Shown here in pieces: positions 21,477-32,230 of a stretch of DNA of 40,105 nt. The DNA is from UBA6164 sp964344895. GTDB taxonomy: Bacteria; Patescibacteriota; Gracilibacteria; BD1-5; UBA6164. Location: contig CAYFPB010000004.1 in assembly GCA_964344895.1 (NCBI GenBank), forward strand, positions 1 to 40,105, given 5' to 3'. A program made the position numbers and the translations under genes. The notes beneath the pieces are model-generated. The model did no database searches. It had not been told where the DNA came from and worked only from the letters and a program-made list of their open reading frames with translations. How positions within the stretch are numbered: position 1 is the first letter of the stretch; every line of letters starts with the position of its first letter.

Positions 21477-21796
21477 TTGTCAGCTTCATTTAAAAATTTT
21501 AGACACCTCCCTCTTAAATCATGTAAAAGTGACCTGTAATCTTTATTTAAACTATTCTTTGAAGAAAGTATTTTATTTACTGCATTAATAGTTTGTCTTA
21601 TTTCAGCCTCTGTTGATAAAGATAAGTATCTATTTACCAGTCCTGGAAAAGGAGCTAATTTAGGAGATAGACTGATTGATTGCATATAGTGTTTTAAATA
21701 ATCAGTTTTCTCTCAATAAAAGCCATTCTTTCATAAATAATCAGCTTCTGGAGCAAGTTTTTTATCTATTCAAGAAATATCTGTAATTTTTTTCAT
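21464..21796 (-). CDS. Hypothetical protein, 110 aa
   Basis: A small, basic, helical, soluble protein that I do not recognise. It has segments PKLAPFPGLVNRYLSLSTEAE and LLHDLRGRCLKFLNEAD. The start at MKKITD adds 36 residues upstream of an internal Met and includes three TGA glycines, so the gene is native to this code. It is convergent with the hxs-like operon and divergent from the LCP gene. No function can be given. Confidence 0.75.
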
Positions 21797-21883
21797 TTAG
21801 TAATAGTTCTAAAAATATATTTTAATAATTATATTCTAATAATTAATAAATTCAAATTTTGCTTAAAAAAGTCAAAAAATATG

Positions 21884-21911
21884 TTGATAAAATTTTATTT
21901 TTATATAGAAT
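21884..21911 (+). promoter_or_regulatory. Candidate promoter of the LCP-PBP1A operon
   Basis: TTGATA (21884-21889) and TAGAAT (21906-21911) with 16-nt spacing, 32 nt before the LCP start codon. Confidence 0.45.
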
Positions 21912-21942
21912 ATCATCCATAAATCTAAAAAAATAACATTTT

Positions 21943-23412
21943 ATGTGGTTAAAAAATAAAATCTTGAAAAATAAAATAAAAATTATACTATATATTATCT
22001 GAATTCTTTCACTTTTTATTATAGTACTATTTAGTATATCATTAGCAAAAGATCCTGAAATACTTACTATAAAAATAGATGAAAAAAATAGCTTAACTGA
22101 ACTAATTGATGATATAAAACAAGAAGATGATTTATCTTGAAATATAAATTCTCTAAAAAAAGAAGAAGAACAAAAACTACAATTAAAAGAAATAATAAAA
22201 AATAATACAAATACTAGTAAAATAAATATTTTAGTAGTTTGAAGGTGATGATGAGAACATGAAGCACCAAACTTAACTGATACAATTATATTATCCAGTA
22301 TAGATACAAATAAAAAAGTAATAACTCTTTTTTCTGTACCCAGAGACCTATATGTAGAGTATCCTTGAGCTAGTATAGAAGACTGAAAAATAAACTGACT
22401 TTATGCTAAATATAGATTTAATAGCTGATCAAGTGAAGTATGAATGAATATCTTAAAAAAGAAAATATCTCAAATAACATGAGAAAAAATTGATTTTTTT
22501 GTAAATATAGACTTTGCATGATTTACGAAACTAATTGATTCTATATGATGAGTAAATATAACTATTCCTGAAAACTTTGTAGACCATAAATATCCTGATG
22601 GAAACTGGTGATATAGAACACTTATTTTTAAAAAATGAACTTGGTTATTTGACTGAGAGAATGCATTAAAGTATGCTAGAAGTAGACATTCCACAAGTGA
22701 TTTTGATAGATCAATGAGACAACAGCAAGTTATAAAAGCTGTAAAAGAAAAACTAACAGCTGGTTATTTCTTAAAATCACCAAGTAAAATAAAACAACTA
22801 TATGATGTTTTTAAAGAATATGTGTATACTGATATCCCACTATCTGTAATTATTAAGTTAGCTTACAAAATAAAAGATGATAATGAATTTAGTTTTACAT
22901 CTTCTACACTAAATGATTCATGCTTTTACTGAAGTGATACATGTTCTAAATGAGGTTTTTTATATACACCTCAAAGAGAATTTTTCTCTTGAATGTCTGT
23001 ATTACTAGCTGAATGAACTAATGTAGATGATTTAAATAATTATTCAAAACTTAGGAAATATACAAATATTGTTTTTAATTATCCTGATGTATATAAAGAA
23101 AATCATGAAATAAATATATTTAACTCTTTAAAAGTAAATAATCTAGCTTGAGCCTTAAGTAATAATGTTATAAGATATGGGTTCAATGTACCTGAAAAAA
23201 ATTCTATATGAAATACTGATAAAAAGTTTAGTAAATCTATTATATATTATAATAATATAGATGAAAATTCTGAGACTATGAAGGTATTAAAAAGGTTATT
23301 TAGTTGAAGTTTTATAAAAACAAATACTCCTATTTACTCAAAAAGTAATGCAAAAATTGAAATAATTATAGGTGAAGATTATTTGTGAGATAGTAGCCCT
23401 TTTAAATTTTAA
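21943..23412 (+). CDS. LytR-CpsA-Psr (LCP) family protein
   Basis: 489 aa with one N-terminal transmembrane helix (residues ~10-34). The LCP core shows NILVVGRGG, DTIILSSIDTNKKVITLFSVPRDLYV, INGLYA, the IDSIGGVNITIPE strand and ALKYARSRHS with its conserved arginines. A C-terminal LytR_C-like domain (~residue 390 on: INIFNSLKVNNLAG) follows. LCP enzymes attach glycopolymers from lipid carriers to peptidoglycan or other surface acceptors. The gene is 9 nt upstream of a class A PBP, so the two form a cell-envelope operon. In a CPR cell this is evidence for a real murein wall with attached polymer. Confidence 0.93.
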
Positions 23413-23421
23413 ATTTGAATA

Positions 23422-26400
23422 ATGTTTACAGAAAAAAAGATAGTTCCAAAAAGGAAAATAAAAACAGTTTATTCTAGTAAAAATAGTGCAAAAACAGTAA
23501 GAAAAGAACATAAAACAAGTATTTTTCTTACACTTTTTATGTACTTATTTTTATTCTGAATTTTATCAGCTGGATGAGTAAGTTTTTATGTATATAATAA
23601 ATACTTAACTGACCTACCTTCAGTCTCTGAATTACAAAATTTAGAAATTTCAGAATCATCTGTTATTTATGATAGAGAATGAAATGAGTTATATAAAATT
23701 TTTAAAGAAAAAAGAACCTATATTCCTTTTGAAGAAATAAATGAAAATATGGTAAATGCACTTGTTGCTATAGAAGATAAAAGATATTGGACAAATCCAT
23801 GAGTAGATATAAAATGAATAATTAGAGCATGAATTAACTATGCCTTATGAAAAACTACTTCTGTAAAATGAACTTCAACACTTACTCAACAATTAATTAG
23901 AAATACAATTATTAAAAATGAGAAAACTGTTGAAAGAAAAATAAAAGAAATATATCTTGCTTATAAACTAACATCAACATTATCAAAAGAAAAAATTCTT
24001 GAAATATATTTAAACAAAATATCTTTCTGACATAATGCTTTTGGTATAGAAGAAGCAGCTAAAACTTTTTTTAATAAAAGTGCTAAAGATTTAGGAATTC
24101 TTGAATCTTCTATTTTAGCTTCCCTACCTAAATGACCTACTTATTATTCACCTTATAATCATCCTGATAGATTATTATGATATACATATATCTATACTGA
24201 TGAAAATGAAGATGATATAGTAAAGTTATTATCTAAAAAAGAACTAGAAGACAATAAAGAAATAGTAGAACAATTTACTGGTATAGTATGAGATTTAAAA
24301 ATGAGTAGACTTGAATGAACAAATAAACTACTTGTTTGTAATATTGAAAATGATTACTTTAAAAATCCAATAAGTATTGATGCAGACTGATGTAGTATTT
24401 TTGAATACTCAAAATTAATTCACTTACTTAATAGTTTTAAATTAAAACATAATAATACATACTTAGAGTACCAAACTTGAAGAAAAGATCAAGTTTTAGC
24501 TAGAATGCTTGAAGATGGCTATATTACAATTGATGAATATATTACAGCTGTAATAGATGCTATAGGTTTTAAGTTTCATCAAAGAAAGGAAAAAATAAAA
24601 TCTCCTCACTTTGTTTTTTATGTAAAAGAGTACTTAGAAGAAAAATTTGGTCAAGATATAGCCAGTATTGGTTGATTAAAAATATATACAACCCTTGATC
24701 CAAAACTTCAAGAAAAAGCTACTCAAATAATAGAAAAACAAGCTGAAATAAATGAAGAAAAATATAATGCAAAAAATGCTGCACTTATAAGTATAGATAA
24801 TAAAACTGGTCAAATACTATCTATGGTATGATGAAGAGATTACTTTGATATAGAAAATAAGTGAAATGTTAATATAATAACTTCAAAACTTCAACCATGA
24901 AGTACATTTAAACCATTTGTATATTCTCTTGGTTTCTTAAATAGTGATATATGAACAAAAACACCTATTTATGATGTTGAAACAGAATTTCCTAGTGACT
25001 ATATTCCAGCAAACTTTGATTGAGAATTTAAATGAAAAATGGATATTTCAACAGCATTAAATCACTCAAGAAATATTCCTGCTATAAAAATGTTTGTTAT
25101 AGCTTGATGAGAGAAAAAAATAGTTGATTTTATGAAAACTCTATGAGTAAAATCAATAAAAAATCACTGACACTATTGAGCTCCACTTTCTTTATGAACT
25201 TGAGAAATGACTCCTTTAGAATTAGCAACAGCTTATAGTGTTTTTGCTAATATGTGAGAAAAAAAGGATATAACACCTATATTGAAAATAGAAGATTCAA
25301 AATGAAATATAATTGAAGACTCTACAGAAGCTAAAGATGAAGAAAACAAAGATACCAAAGTAATGTCAGAATTACAAGCATATATTATTAATTATATGTT
25401 AAGTGATACAACTACTCGTCCAGAGTTTTGGAATACATTTTTAAGTCTAAAAGATAGAGTTGTTTGAGCAAAAACTTGAACATCAACAAAACAATCAGTA
25501 AAGGATGATTGAGAAAAAGATATTCGTCCTGCAAATCTTTGGACAGCTTGATATACTCCCCAAATAACTACAGTTGTATGGGCATGAAATACTTCTTGAG
25601 AAAAACTAGAATATGAATGAAACTGACTAGAGTGAGCTTGACCTATATTTAAAGAATTTATGGAATTTGCTCATGAATGAAAAGAAACAGTTGATTGGGA
25701 AGCTCCAGAAAAAATAAAAGAATTAAATGTATCAGAAATATCTTGATTGCCACCAAGCCCTGAATCATCTAATAGCTCTGATTTATTAAAGTCATTTTTT
25801 ATAAATGAACCAATTGAATATGATGAAAGCTATACAAATGTTAGAATTGATTCATTATGTAATGGTAAAGTTACAGACAATACACCTAAGGCTGCCATTA
25901 AAAATGCAGTTTTAATAGAGTTTAGATCACTTATTCCTGATAATGAAAAATGGCAAGATCCAGTAATAGAATGGGCAAAATCTGATGAAGCTAAAGAAAA
26001 ATATTGAAATATAGATAACCTAATTACAGAAATAAAAGATGAAGAATGTGAAAGAAGTGCTGAAAAATGAAATATTATAATTAGAACTACAACAAATGAT
26101 AATGATATATTTGTTGCATGAGAAAATCATATAGAACTTGCTTATAAAAGTGATACAGCTGTAACTAAAATAGATGTATTACTTGATAATAGTGTAGTTG
26201 ATACTGTAAAAGTAAAAAATAGAAAATCAGGATCTTATGTTTGAAATATATTTATTCCTGTATCAAAAATAAATACTAAATCAACTCTTACATTTAGAGC
26301 TGTTGATAAGAATTATTACTCATGAGAGATTTCAAGAACTATTCTTATAACAAAAAATGATATTTTGGCTCCTAAGATTACTTTAAAAAACCCTATTGAT

Positions 26401-26655
26401 TGAAGTATAAAACTTTATGATACTGATTACTTTAATCTAAAAGCTACTATTGATGATAATTCTAAACTAAGAACTATTAATATAAAAATAGACTGAAAAC
26501 TTATAAAAGCATGATTAACTGATAAAAACCTAGTTTATCCAATAAATAAGGAAGAAAACTTATCAGTTTGAAAGCATATTATAACTATAGAAGTTATAGA
26601 TGATAGCTTTAATAAATCAACTGAAAAAGTTTATTTAGAGATATTAAAAAAATAA
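23422..26655 (+). CDS. Penicillin-binding protein 1A (class A, GT51 + transpeptidase)
   Basis: 1077 aa. One transmembrane helix (~35-58) is followed by the GT51 domain (AIEDKRYWTNPGVDIKG; STLTQQLIRN; EIYLNKISFGHNAFGIEEAA). The transpeptidase has SxxK at S494 (GSTFKPF), SRN at 549-551 and KTGTS from K684. It polymerises glycan strands and crosslinks peptides outside the membrane. The GT51 first motif is YWTNPG where most have F-x-x-H-x-G. A long extension after ~residue 780 includes Cys-containing and Ig-like strands (ITLKNPIDGSIKL) and is not needed for catalysis. It is co-transcribed with the LCP gene. Its last codons and terminator are part of the 57-bp direct repeat. Confidence 0.95.
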
Positions 26656-26698
26656 GTTACTAATTTAGTAACTTATTTTTTTGACTTTTTTTAAAAAA
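26642..26698 (+). repeat. 57-bp direct repeat, copy 1 (end of the PBP1A gene plus terminator)
   Basis: Identical over 57 nt to 28136-28192. It includes the last codons and stop of the PBP gene and the whole hairpin AAGTTACTA/TAGTAACTT with its T tract. Confidence 0.95.
26652..26684 (+). terminator. Terminator of PBP1A
   Basis: Stem AAGTTACTA/TAGTAACTT around ATT, followed by seven T. Confidence 0.9.
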
Positions 26699-26699
26699 T

Positions 26700-27134
26700 T
26701 TAAAATATTTTTCCAAAAATTGATTTAAATCATCTTATTACTCATTTTGAATTGTTGGATTCCTTCTCTCTTCTATCTTGTATAGGATTATCTATTCAAT
26801 AATAGATTAATTTATCATAAGATTGTTCTATTTTTTCTAGTTTTTCAAACAATTCAATTTTTTCATCAAATTCCAGAGAAAAAGAATGTACATAAAATTC
26901 CATTTGTTCTTTTAAATATCTTTTAAAGGAATCAATATTACTATACTCTTTTTGATGTGAAAAATAATATTCTACTATTTCTATAGCATCATCAAAGAAT
27001 TTATCTAAATCTTTAAATCTAGATAAAAACTTCTCAATATCTTCTTTAGTATATTGTGAAAACATCTCCATTTCATTCAATTCCTGTTTCATTGAATCAA
27101 GAACACTTTCTTTTGTTAACATAAATTTATTCAT
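26700..27134 (-). CDS. Hypothetical helical protein, 144 aa
   Basis: A soluble, Glu/Lys-rich protein of mostly long helices (for example EDIEKFLSRFKDLDKFFDD and EKIELFEKLEKIEQSYDK). The tail is short, basic and Gly-containing (GVIRGFKSIFGKIF) and could be an amphipathic membrane-touching helix. No family recognised. The start overlaps the end of the upstream 314-aa gene by 8 nt, so the two are co-translated. Its stop lies immediately beside the 57-bp repeat, so the pair fills the segment between the repeats. Confidence 0.75.
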
Positions 27135-28071
27135 TAATTAATAATTTTTTATAAGATTGTTTTAATTTTGTATGTACTTTATCTAAATTATCTTTTGTTA
27201 CTCAATTAAGATTTCAATTAATATAAATATATTCTATTTTTTTTCTTAATACACTAATATTATCCTTAAAATTACTTAACTTAGTTGCATCAAGTTTTAA
27301 AACATTTTCAACATTATTATCAATGTATACACTAATTTTATTAATAGAAATTATAGCTTTATTTAATTTAGTTGTATCTTTTAATAACTCATTAATATTC
27401 AAACTATCAGCAAAATCTCATATTTCCTTTCAAACATAATTTGCTCATTCATTAGAAAAATCCTTTCATTCTCTACCTTTCATCTCATATAATTCACTAT
27501 TTGTATTTATATCCTTTTGTTTAACAACTTTTAATCACCTCAATAACTTACCTAATCATCAAAGTCATAATGTTCCAAGTACTAGTCATCAATTATATGG
27601 ATTTTCCATTATATTTCAAATATCTCATAGTTCTTCTACTGTTTGTTTTATTAATTCTTTTAATACTTCTATATTAAACAAATTATTTAATAACTCTAAA
27701 ACTTCATCTAAAGAACTATTTATTAAACTTTGTATTTCTTCTAAATTATTTACAACTAGTCAATCCACTACTCATTTTACAAACTTTGTTATATCTGGAT
27801 TATTTTCTGTATCTACATCTATTCATAGTTTATCATATAAATTCACCTGTAATTCTTTTACTCTTATTTCTTTATCAATTCAATTATCTAATTGTTGCTC
27901 TAAAAAATTTAACTCTTGTAAATCATTTTCTTTATCTTCTTTCTCAGATTGTCTTATTTTTTTCATTAGTTCATTTTGCTTTTCTACTTCACCTGTACTT
28001 ATATTTTCTAAGTCTACTTTAGTTTTTTGAGTCTCTGTATGTTCATAATATTTTCATCATTCAAAACTCAT
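27127..28071 (-). CDS. Hypothetical protein, 314 aa
   Basis: Begins MSFEGGKYYEHTETQ, without a signal peptide. Residues ~20-80 are coiled-coil (QNELMKKIRQSEKEDKENDL). A central Gly-rich hydrophobic stretch (~residues 155-180, NGGLVLGTLGLGGLGKLLRG) could insert in a membrane. The C-terminal ~120 residues are helical. This coil, hydrophobic Gly-rich segment, helix layout is seen in some effectors and pore-formers, but I do not recognise a family and claim no function. It pairs with the 144-aa gene between the 57-bp repeats. Confidence 0.75.
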
Positions 28072-28135
28072 ATTTTACATATTATTATTAGATTTTCTTT
28101 ATATTATCACAATTTTTTATTTATAGCAAAAAATG

Positions 28136-28192
28136 TATTAAAAAAATAAGTTACTAATTTAGTAACTTATTTTTTTGACTTTTTTTAAAAAA
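28136..28192 (+). repeat. 57-bp direct repeat, copy 2
   Basis: Perfect copy of 26642-26698. Here no coding sequence precedes it, so it is a stranded copy of the PBP gene end and terminator. Confidence 0.95.
28146..28178 (+). terminator. Duplicate copy of the PBP1A terminator
   Basis: The same hairpin and T run as after the PBP gene, but with no plus-strand gene before it. Confidence 0.75.
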
Positions 28193-28207
28193 AGAATATA
28201 TTGGTAG

Positions 28208-28231
28208 CATAAGATTACATATAATCTTATG
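28208..28231. promoter_or_regulatory. Perfect 10-bp inverted repeat upstream of the peroxiredoxin gene
   Basis: CATAAGATTA-CATA-TAATCTTATG lies 26 nt before the peroxiredoxin start and has no T tract, so it is not a normal terminator. Candidate operator or 5'-UTR hairpin. Confidence 0.5.
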
Positions 28232-28256
28232 GTTTATTTGTTAATTAAAAGAATAT

Positions 28257-28868
28257 ATGGATAATTATGAATTTCCAACTATTGCAAAAATAGATACTGA
28301 GGCTCCTAGTTTTGATCTACCTTACTATGATCCAAAAACTGATGATGAAGCTAGCTTATCTTTATCAGATTTAAAATGAAAATGGGCTGTATTATTCTAC
28401 TACCCTGCTGATTTTACTTTTGTTTGTCCTACTGAATTAAAAGATATGGCTGAACAAGAAGCTAAATTTAATGAGTTAGGTGTTGAAGTACTAGCTGCAT
28501 CAACAGATACTACTTTTTCTCACAGAGCATGGGTAAAACATGAAAAATTAATGGAAGGTTTCCCTTACAAAATGCTTGCTGATCACTCTACAGAAGTAGC
28601 TGATATTTACAATATATTAGATGAAGAATCTGGTATAGCTGGAAGAGGTACTTTTGTTATTGATCCAGATGGAATTATTAGAAGTATAGAAGTTGCTTCT
28701 GGTCCTCTATGAAGAAACAGTGATGAATTAATCAGAAAAATTGAAGCACTACAATTCATGAGAGAAAACCCAAGCCAAGCTTGTCCAGCTAAATGGGCTG
28801 TTTGAGCAAAAACTCTTACTCCAAACATTAAAATAGCATGAGAAGTATATGAAGCTTTAAATGACTAA
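28257..28868 (+). CDS. 2-Cys peroxiredoxin (AhpC/Prx family)
   Basis: 203 aa. The peroxidatic Cys is C57 in DFTFVCPTEL and the resolving Cys is C176 in SQACPAKW, so it is a typical 2-Cys enzyme that reduces H2O2 and organic peroxides. FSHRAWVKH and GRGTFVIDPDG are family hallmarks. The sequence is conserved and has fewer TGA glycines than its neighbours. No AhpF or thioredoxin reductase gene is near, so the electron donor is unknown. Possible control through the inverted repeat at 28208-28231. Confidence 0.96.
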
Positions 28869-28904
28869 TATAAAACTTGTACAAATTCAAATCAATTTTG
28901 TACA

Positions 28905-28938
28905 AAAAAATAAGAACTTGTACAAGTTCTTATTTTTT
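28905..28938. terminator. Bidirectional terminator
   Basis: Near-perfect palindrome AAATAAGAACTTG/CAAGTTCTTATTT with A and T runs on both sides, between the peroxiredoxin gene (+) and the YtxH-like gene (-). Confidence 0.92.
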
Positions 28939-29412
28939 GTTTATTTGTGCTTTTAGATCATCAAATCAGCTTTTAAGCCCTTGTTTAAGTTCTTCTACTT
29001 TTTCTGGAGCTACTTCTTTTAAAGAATCTAGTTTATCTTTTTTTTCATCATAAAGCTCTTCTAGTTTAACTCAAGCTTCAAATAGATAATCTTTTCATTT
29101 AAGTTTTAGCTCTTCTAGTATATTTTTTCACTCATCTTTGTATGAATCAACTATAGCTAATAACTCTTCTTTCTTTTTATTAAACATTTCTTTGTTTTCT
29201 TCTGTAACTACATGAGTTTTTACATCTTCTAATAAATTTTGATGTACATCAATGAAGTTATCTAATAATGCTTTAAAATCAGCCTCTTTTCATGGTTGAT
29301 TAGTTTCTAGTTCTTTTTTTAATTCACCCGGTTTTTTCTTACCATATAATGAAGAAATAACTCATCATGCTATATACCCTGCTGCTAATAGAAATATATT
29401 TTTTTTAGACAT
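28930..29412 (-). CDS. YtxH-like membrane-anchored helical protein
   Basis: 160 aa. An N-terminal hydrophobic segment (residues ~5-23, IFLLAAGYIAGGVISSLYG) is followed by KKKPGELKKE and a long amphipathic helical region with 11-mer-like repeats. YtxH/apolipophorin-type proteins have this layout (glycine-zipper membrane helix, then a charged helix) and are linked to general stress. The gene lies between peroxiredoxin and clpC, both stress genes, which agrees. Family assignment is by layout only. Confidence 0.7.
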
Positions 29413-29489
29413 AATTTTGTGATTAATTATATAATACAATATACCAGTAAAATGTCTAGTAGTTTTTAACACATTTTTATGCTCAAAAC

Positions 29490-29517
29490 TTTGTCCTACA
29501 CGATTTTATGATATAAT
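29490..29517 (+). promoter_or_regulatory. Extended -10 promoter of clpC
   Basis: TTTGTC (29490-29495) and TATAAT (29512-29517), preceded by TG at 29509-29510, with 16-nt spacing. No CIRCE-type palindrome is visible. Confidence 0.5.
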
Positions 29518-29562
29518 TGTATTATATAAATTTTTTATATTCTTACAAATTAAATTTTAAAA

Positions 29563-32133
29563 ATGTCTTATAACAACTTTTCTGACTGATACAAAAAAGC
29601 CTTAATAAATGCTGAAAATATAGTAAAACAAGCTTGATTTAAAACTACTTGAGTAGAAGATATATTTGTTGAAATAGTAAAACATTCAACATGATGAATC
29701 AAAGAAATCTTTAATTTATACTGAATAAATGAAAAGCTGGTTTTAGAGATATTGTCTAAATGAGTATTTAATGAAACTTTTGATAAGAGAAAATGAGTTT
29801 ACTCTGGAATGAATGATAGATTAAAAAGTACTATATTAGGTAGTGTAAAAATAGCTGCAAGTTTTTCTAAAGCTAAAGCAAGTTTAGAAGACTTTTTAAT
29901 TTCTATGATAAGAAATGATTCATGGATTGTTAGTTTTTTTGATTATGTAGGAATTACACCTAGTGATGTAGAAAAAAACTTAATAGAATTAAATAACATG
30001 TGAGTTATTGATTGAGAAGCTGAGTGAATAAATGGTGAAATGGCTATAGAATGAGAGGATGGGATAAACCAAATATTATGATCAATTAGTAAAAGCTTAT
30101 TTTGAAATAATGTGCCCTGAGAGCCATGAGCTACACCATTTGATGCAAATAAAAAACAAAAAAACAAAAAAAATGATTCAACAACACCAGCACTAGATTT
30201 TTTCTCAACAAACCTATCAAAAGAAGCTGCTGATTGAAAAATAGATAATATTGTAGGTAGAGATACTGAAATAGAAAGACTTATAGCTATATTAAATAGA
30301 AAAACAAAAAATAATCCTGTACTTGTTTGAGAACCATGAGTTGGTAAAACAGCTATAGCAGAATGATTAGCTTTAAAAATAAAAGAATGAAAAGTACCTT
30401 TTTCTATGAAAGATAAAAAGGTATTATCTCTTGATATGTCATCTTTAATAGCTTGAACAAAATATAGATGAGAATTTGAGTCTAGAATTAAACAAGTAAT
30501 AGAAGAAGCTTCAAAAGTAGAAAATGAAATAATTCTTTTTATTGATGAAATACATACTATTATTTGAGCTTGAGGAGCTGAATGAACACTAGATGCTTCA
30601 AATATTCTAAAACCTGCTATGGGTAGATGACAAATAAGAATTATTTGAGCTACTACATTAAATGAATACAAAAAATATATTGAAAAAGATTCTGCTTTAG
30701 AAAGAAGATTTCAAAAAATAAATGTAGCAGAACCAAGTAAAGCTGTAACTACTGAAATAATAGCTTGATTAAAAGAATCATTTGAAAATTATCATAACCT
30801 AAATATTTCTCCTGATGCAGTTGGAGAAGCAGTTACCTTATCTACTAGATATATTACAGATAGACAATTACCTGATAAAGCTATAGATCTAATAGATGAA
30901 GCTTGTAGTATAAAATCAATGAAATACAATTTTGATGAAACAGAAATAAAAGCTCTAAGAGAAAAAATATCAAAACTTAATAGAAAAACTGAGGAAGCTG
31001 TAATTGCTCAACAATATAAAAAAGCTTATGAATTAAAAGAACAAGAAGCTAATTTAGAAAAAGAAATAGCAGAAAAGAAAGAAAAGTTTGCTATTCCAAA
31101 AAATGAAAGATTAACTGTATGAGTGGAAGATGTACAAAAAGTATTAAGTATATCTACATGAATACCAGTTTCTAACTTAAGTAAAGATGAAATAGATAAA
31201 ATTAAACTATTACCAAAAAATATTAAAAAAGAAATAATAGGTCAAGACTCAGCTGTAAATATGGTTGTAAAATCTATTATGAGAAGTAAAACTGGAATAT
31301 CCAATCCAAACAGACCTCTTGGTAGTTTCCTATTTTTAGGTCCTACATGAGTTTGAAAAACTGAATTAGTAAAAGTATTAACTAAAAGTTTCTATGATGA
31401 TAAAGATGCTTTAATCAAAATAGATATGAGTGAATACTCTGATAAAACATCTGTAAACAAACTAATAGGTTCTTCTGCTTGATATGTATGATATGAAGAA
31501 GGAGGAATGCTCACTGAAAAAGTAAGAAAAAAACCTTATAGTGTAGTACTTTTTGATGAAATAGAAAAATGAGATTTTGAAGTATTTAATTTATTATTAC
31601 AAATTCTTGATGAATGAGTTTTAACTGATAATAAATGAGTTAAAGTAAATTTCAAAAATACAATAATAATAATGACTTCAAATATCGGACAAGAAGAATT
31701 TACTAAAAAAGCTGAAATGATTGGTTTTAATACTAAATCAAATGAAGAAGAAGAAATCTTAAATGACTATGATAAAGCAGCTGAAAATATAAAAGGAAAT
31801 TTAACTGAATACTTCTCTCCTGAGTTTATAAATAGAATAGACAAACTAATTGTTTTTAATCCATTAGACAAAAACCAAATTAAAAAAATTGTTGAACTTG
31901 GATTACAAGATCTAACAAAGAGATTAGAGAAAAAATGATATAGCTTAGATTATTCTAAAGATTCAATTAACTATATTACAAAAGTAGTATACAATCCTGA
32001 ATTTTGAGCTAGAGAAGTAAGAAGATATATAGTAGATAGTATTGAGGATTTAATTGCTGAAAAAATCATAAAATCAAGAACTAAAAAATCTTTTAAACTA
32101 GAAATAGTAAATAAAGAATTAGTAGTAAAATAA
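29563..32133 (+). CDS. clpC: ATP-dependent Clp protease ATP-binding subunit ClpC
   Basis: 856 aa AAA+ unfoldase. An N-terminal Clp_N repeat (~1-150) and an Asn/Lys linker lead to NBD1 (Walker A GEPGVGKT at ~257-264, Walker B ILFIDEIH) and NBD2 (Walker A GPTGVGKT at ~593-600, Walker B VLFDEIEK). Between them, EEAVIAQQYKKAYELKEQEA is a UVR-type motif, which marks ClpC rather than ClpB. Both Walker A loops use TGA for invariant glycines, the clearest proof of the code. ClpC feeds substrates to ClpP, whose gene is not here. The gene has its own promoter and terminator. Confidence 0.95.
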
Positions 32134-32134
32134 A

Positions 32135-32160
32135 AAGCACTTTAAAAAGTGTTTTTTATT
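32135..32160 (+). terminator. Terminator of clpC
   Basis: Stem AAAAAGCACTTT / AAAGTGTTTTTT and a T-rich tail right after the stop. Confidence 0.85.
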
Positions 32161-32188
32161 TTGCAAAAATTAATTTTTTTCATATAAT
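32161..32188 (+). promoter_or_regulatory. Candidate promoter of the secreted-protein operon
   Basis: TTGCAA (32161-32166) and TATAAT (32183-32188) with 16-nt spacing, placed right behind the clpC terminator. A second TATAAT at 32221 is too close to the start codon unless the mRNA is leaderless. Confidence 0.45.
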
Positions 32189-32230
32189 AATTTTAGTTAT
32201 AACTATTAAATAATAGCTTATATAATATAA

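Noticed and set aside
27127..28071. Toxin or pore-forming effector
   Set aside because: Only the layout (coil, Gly-rich hydrophobic stretch, helix) suggests it; no motif or immunity signature can be named.
30316..30351. TGA read as tryptophan (code 4, as in Mycoplasma)
   Set aside because: TGA falls on the Walker A glycines of ClpC, while TGG is kept for Trp, so glycine fits and tryptophan does not.
29943..30671. A 242-aa open frame on the minus strand inside clpC
   Set aside because: It is antisense to the conserved NBD1 of ClpC and is a shadow of that gene; no independent support.
407..32133. Many apparently broken genes and in-frame stops
   Set aside because: All the interrupting codons are TGA and fall at conserved glycines, so the genes are intact under code 25.
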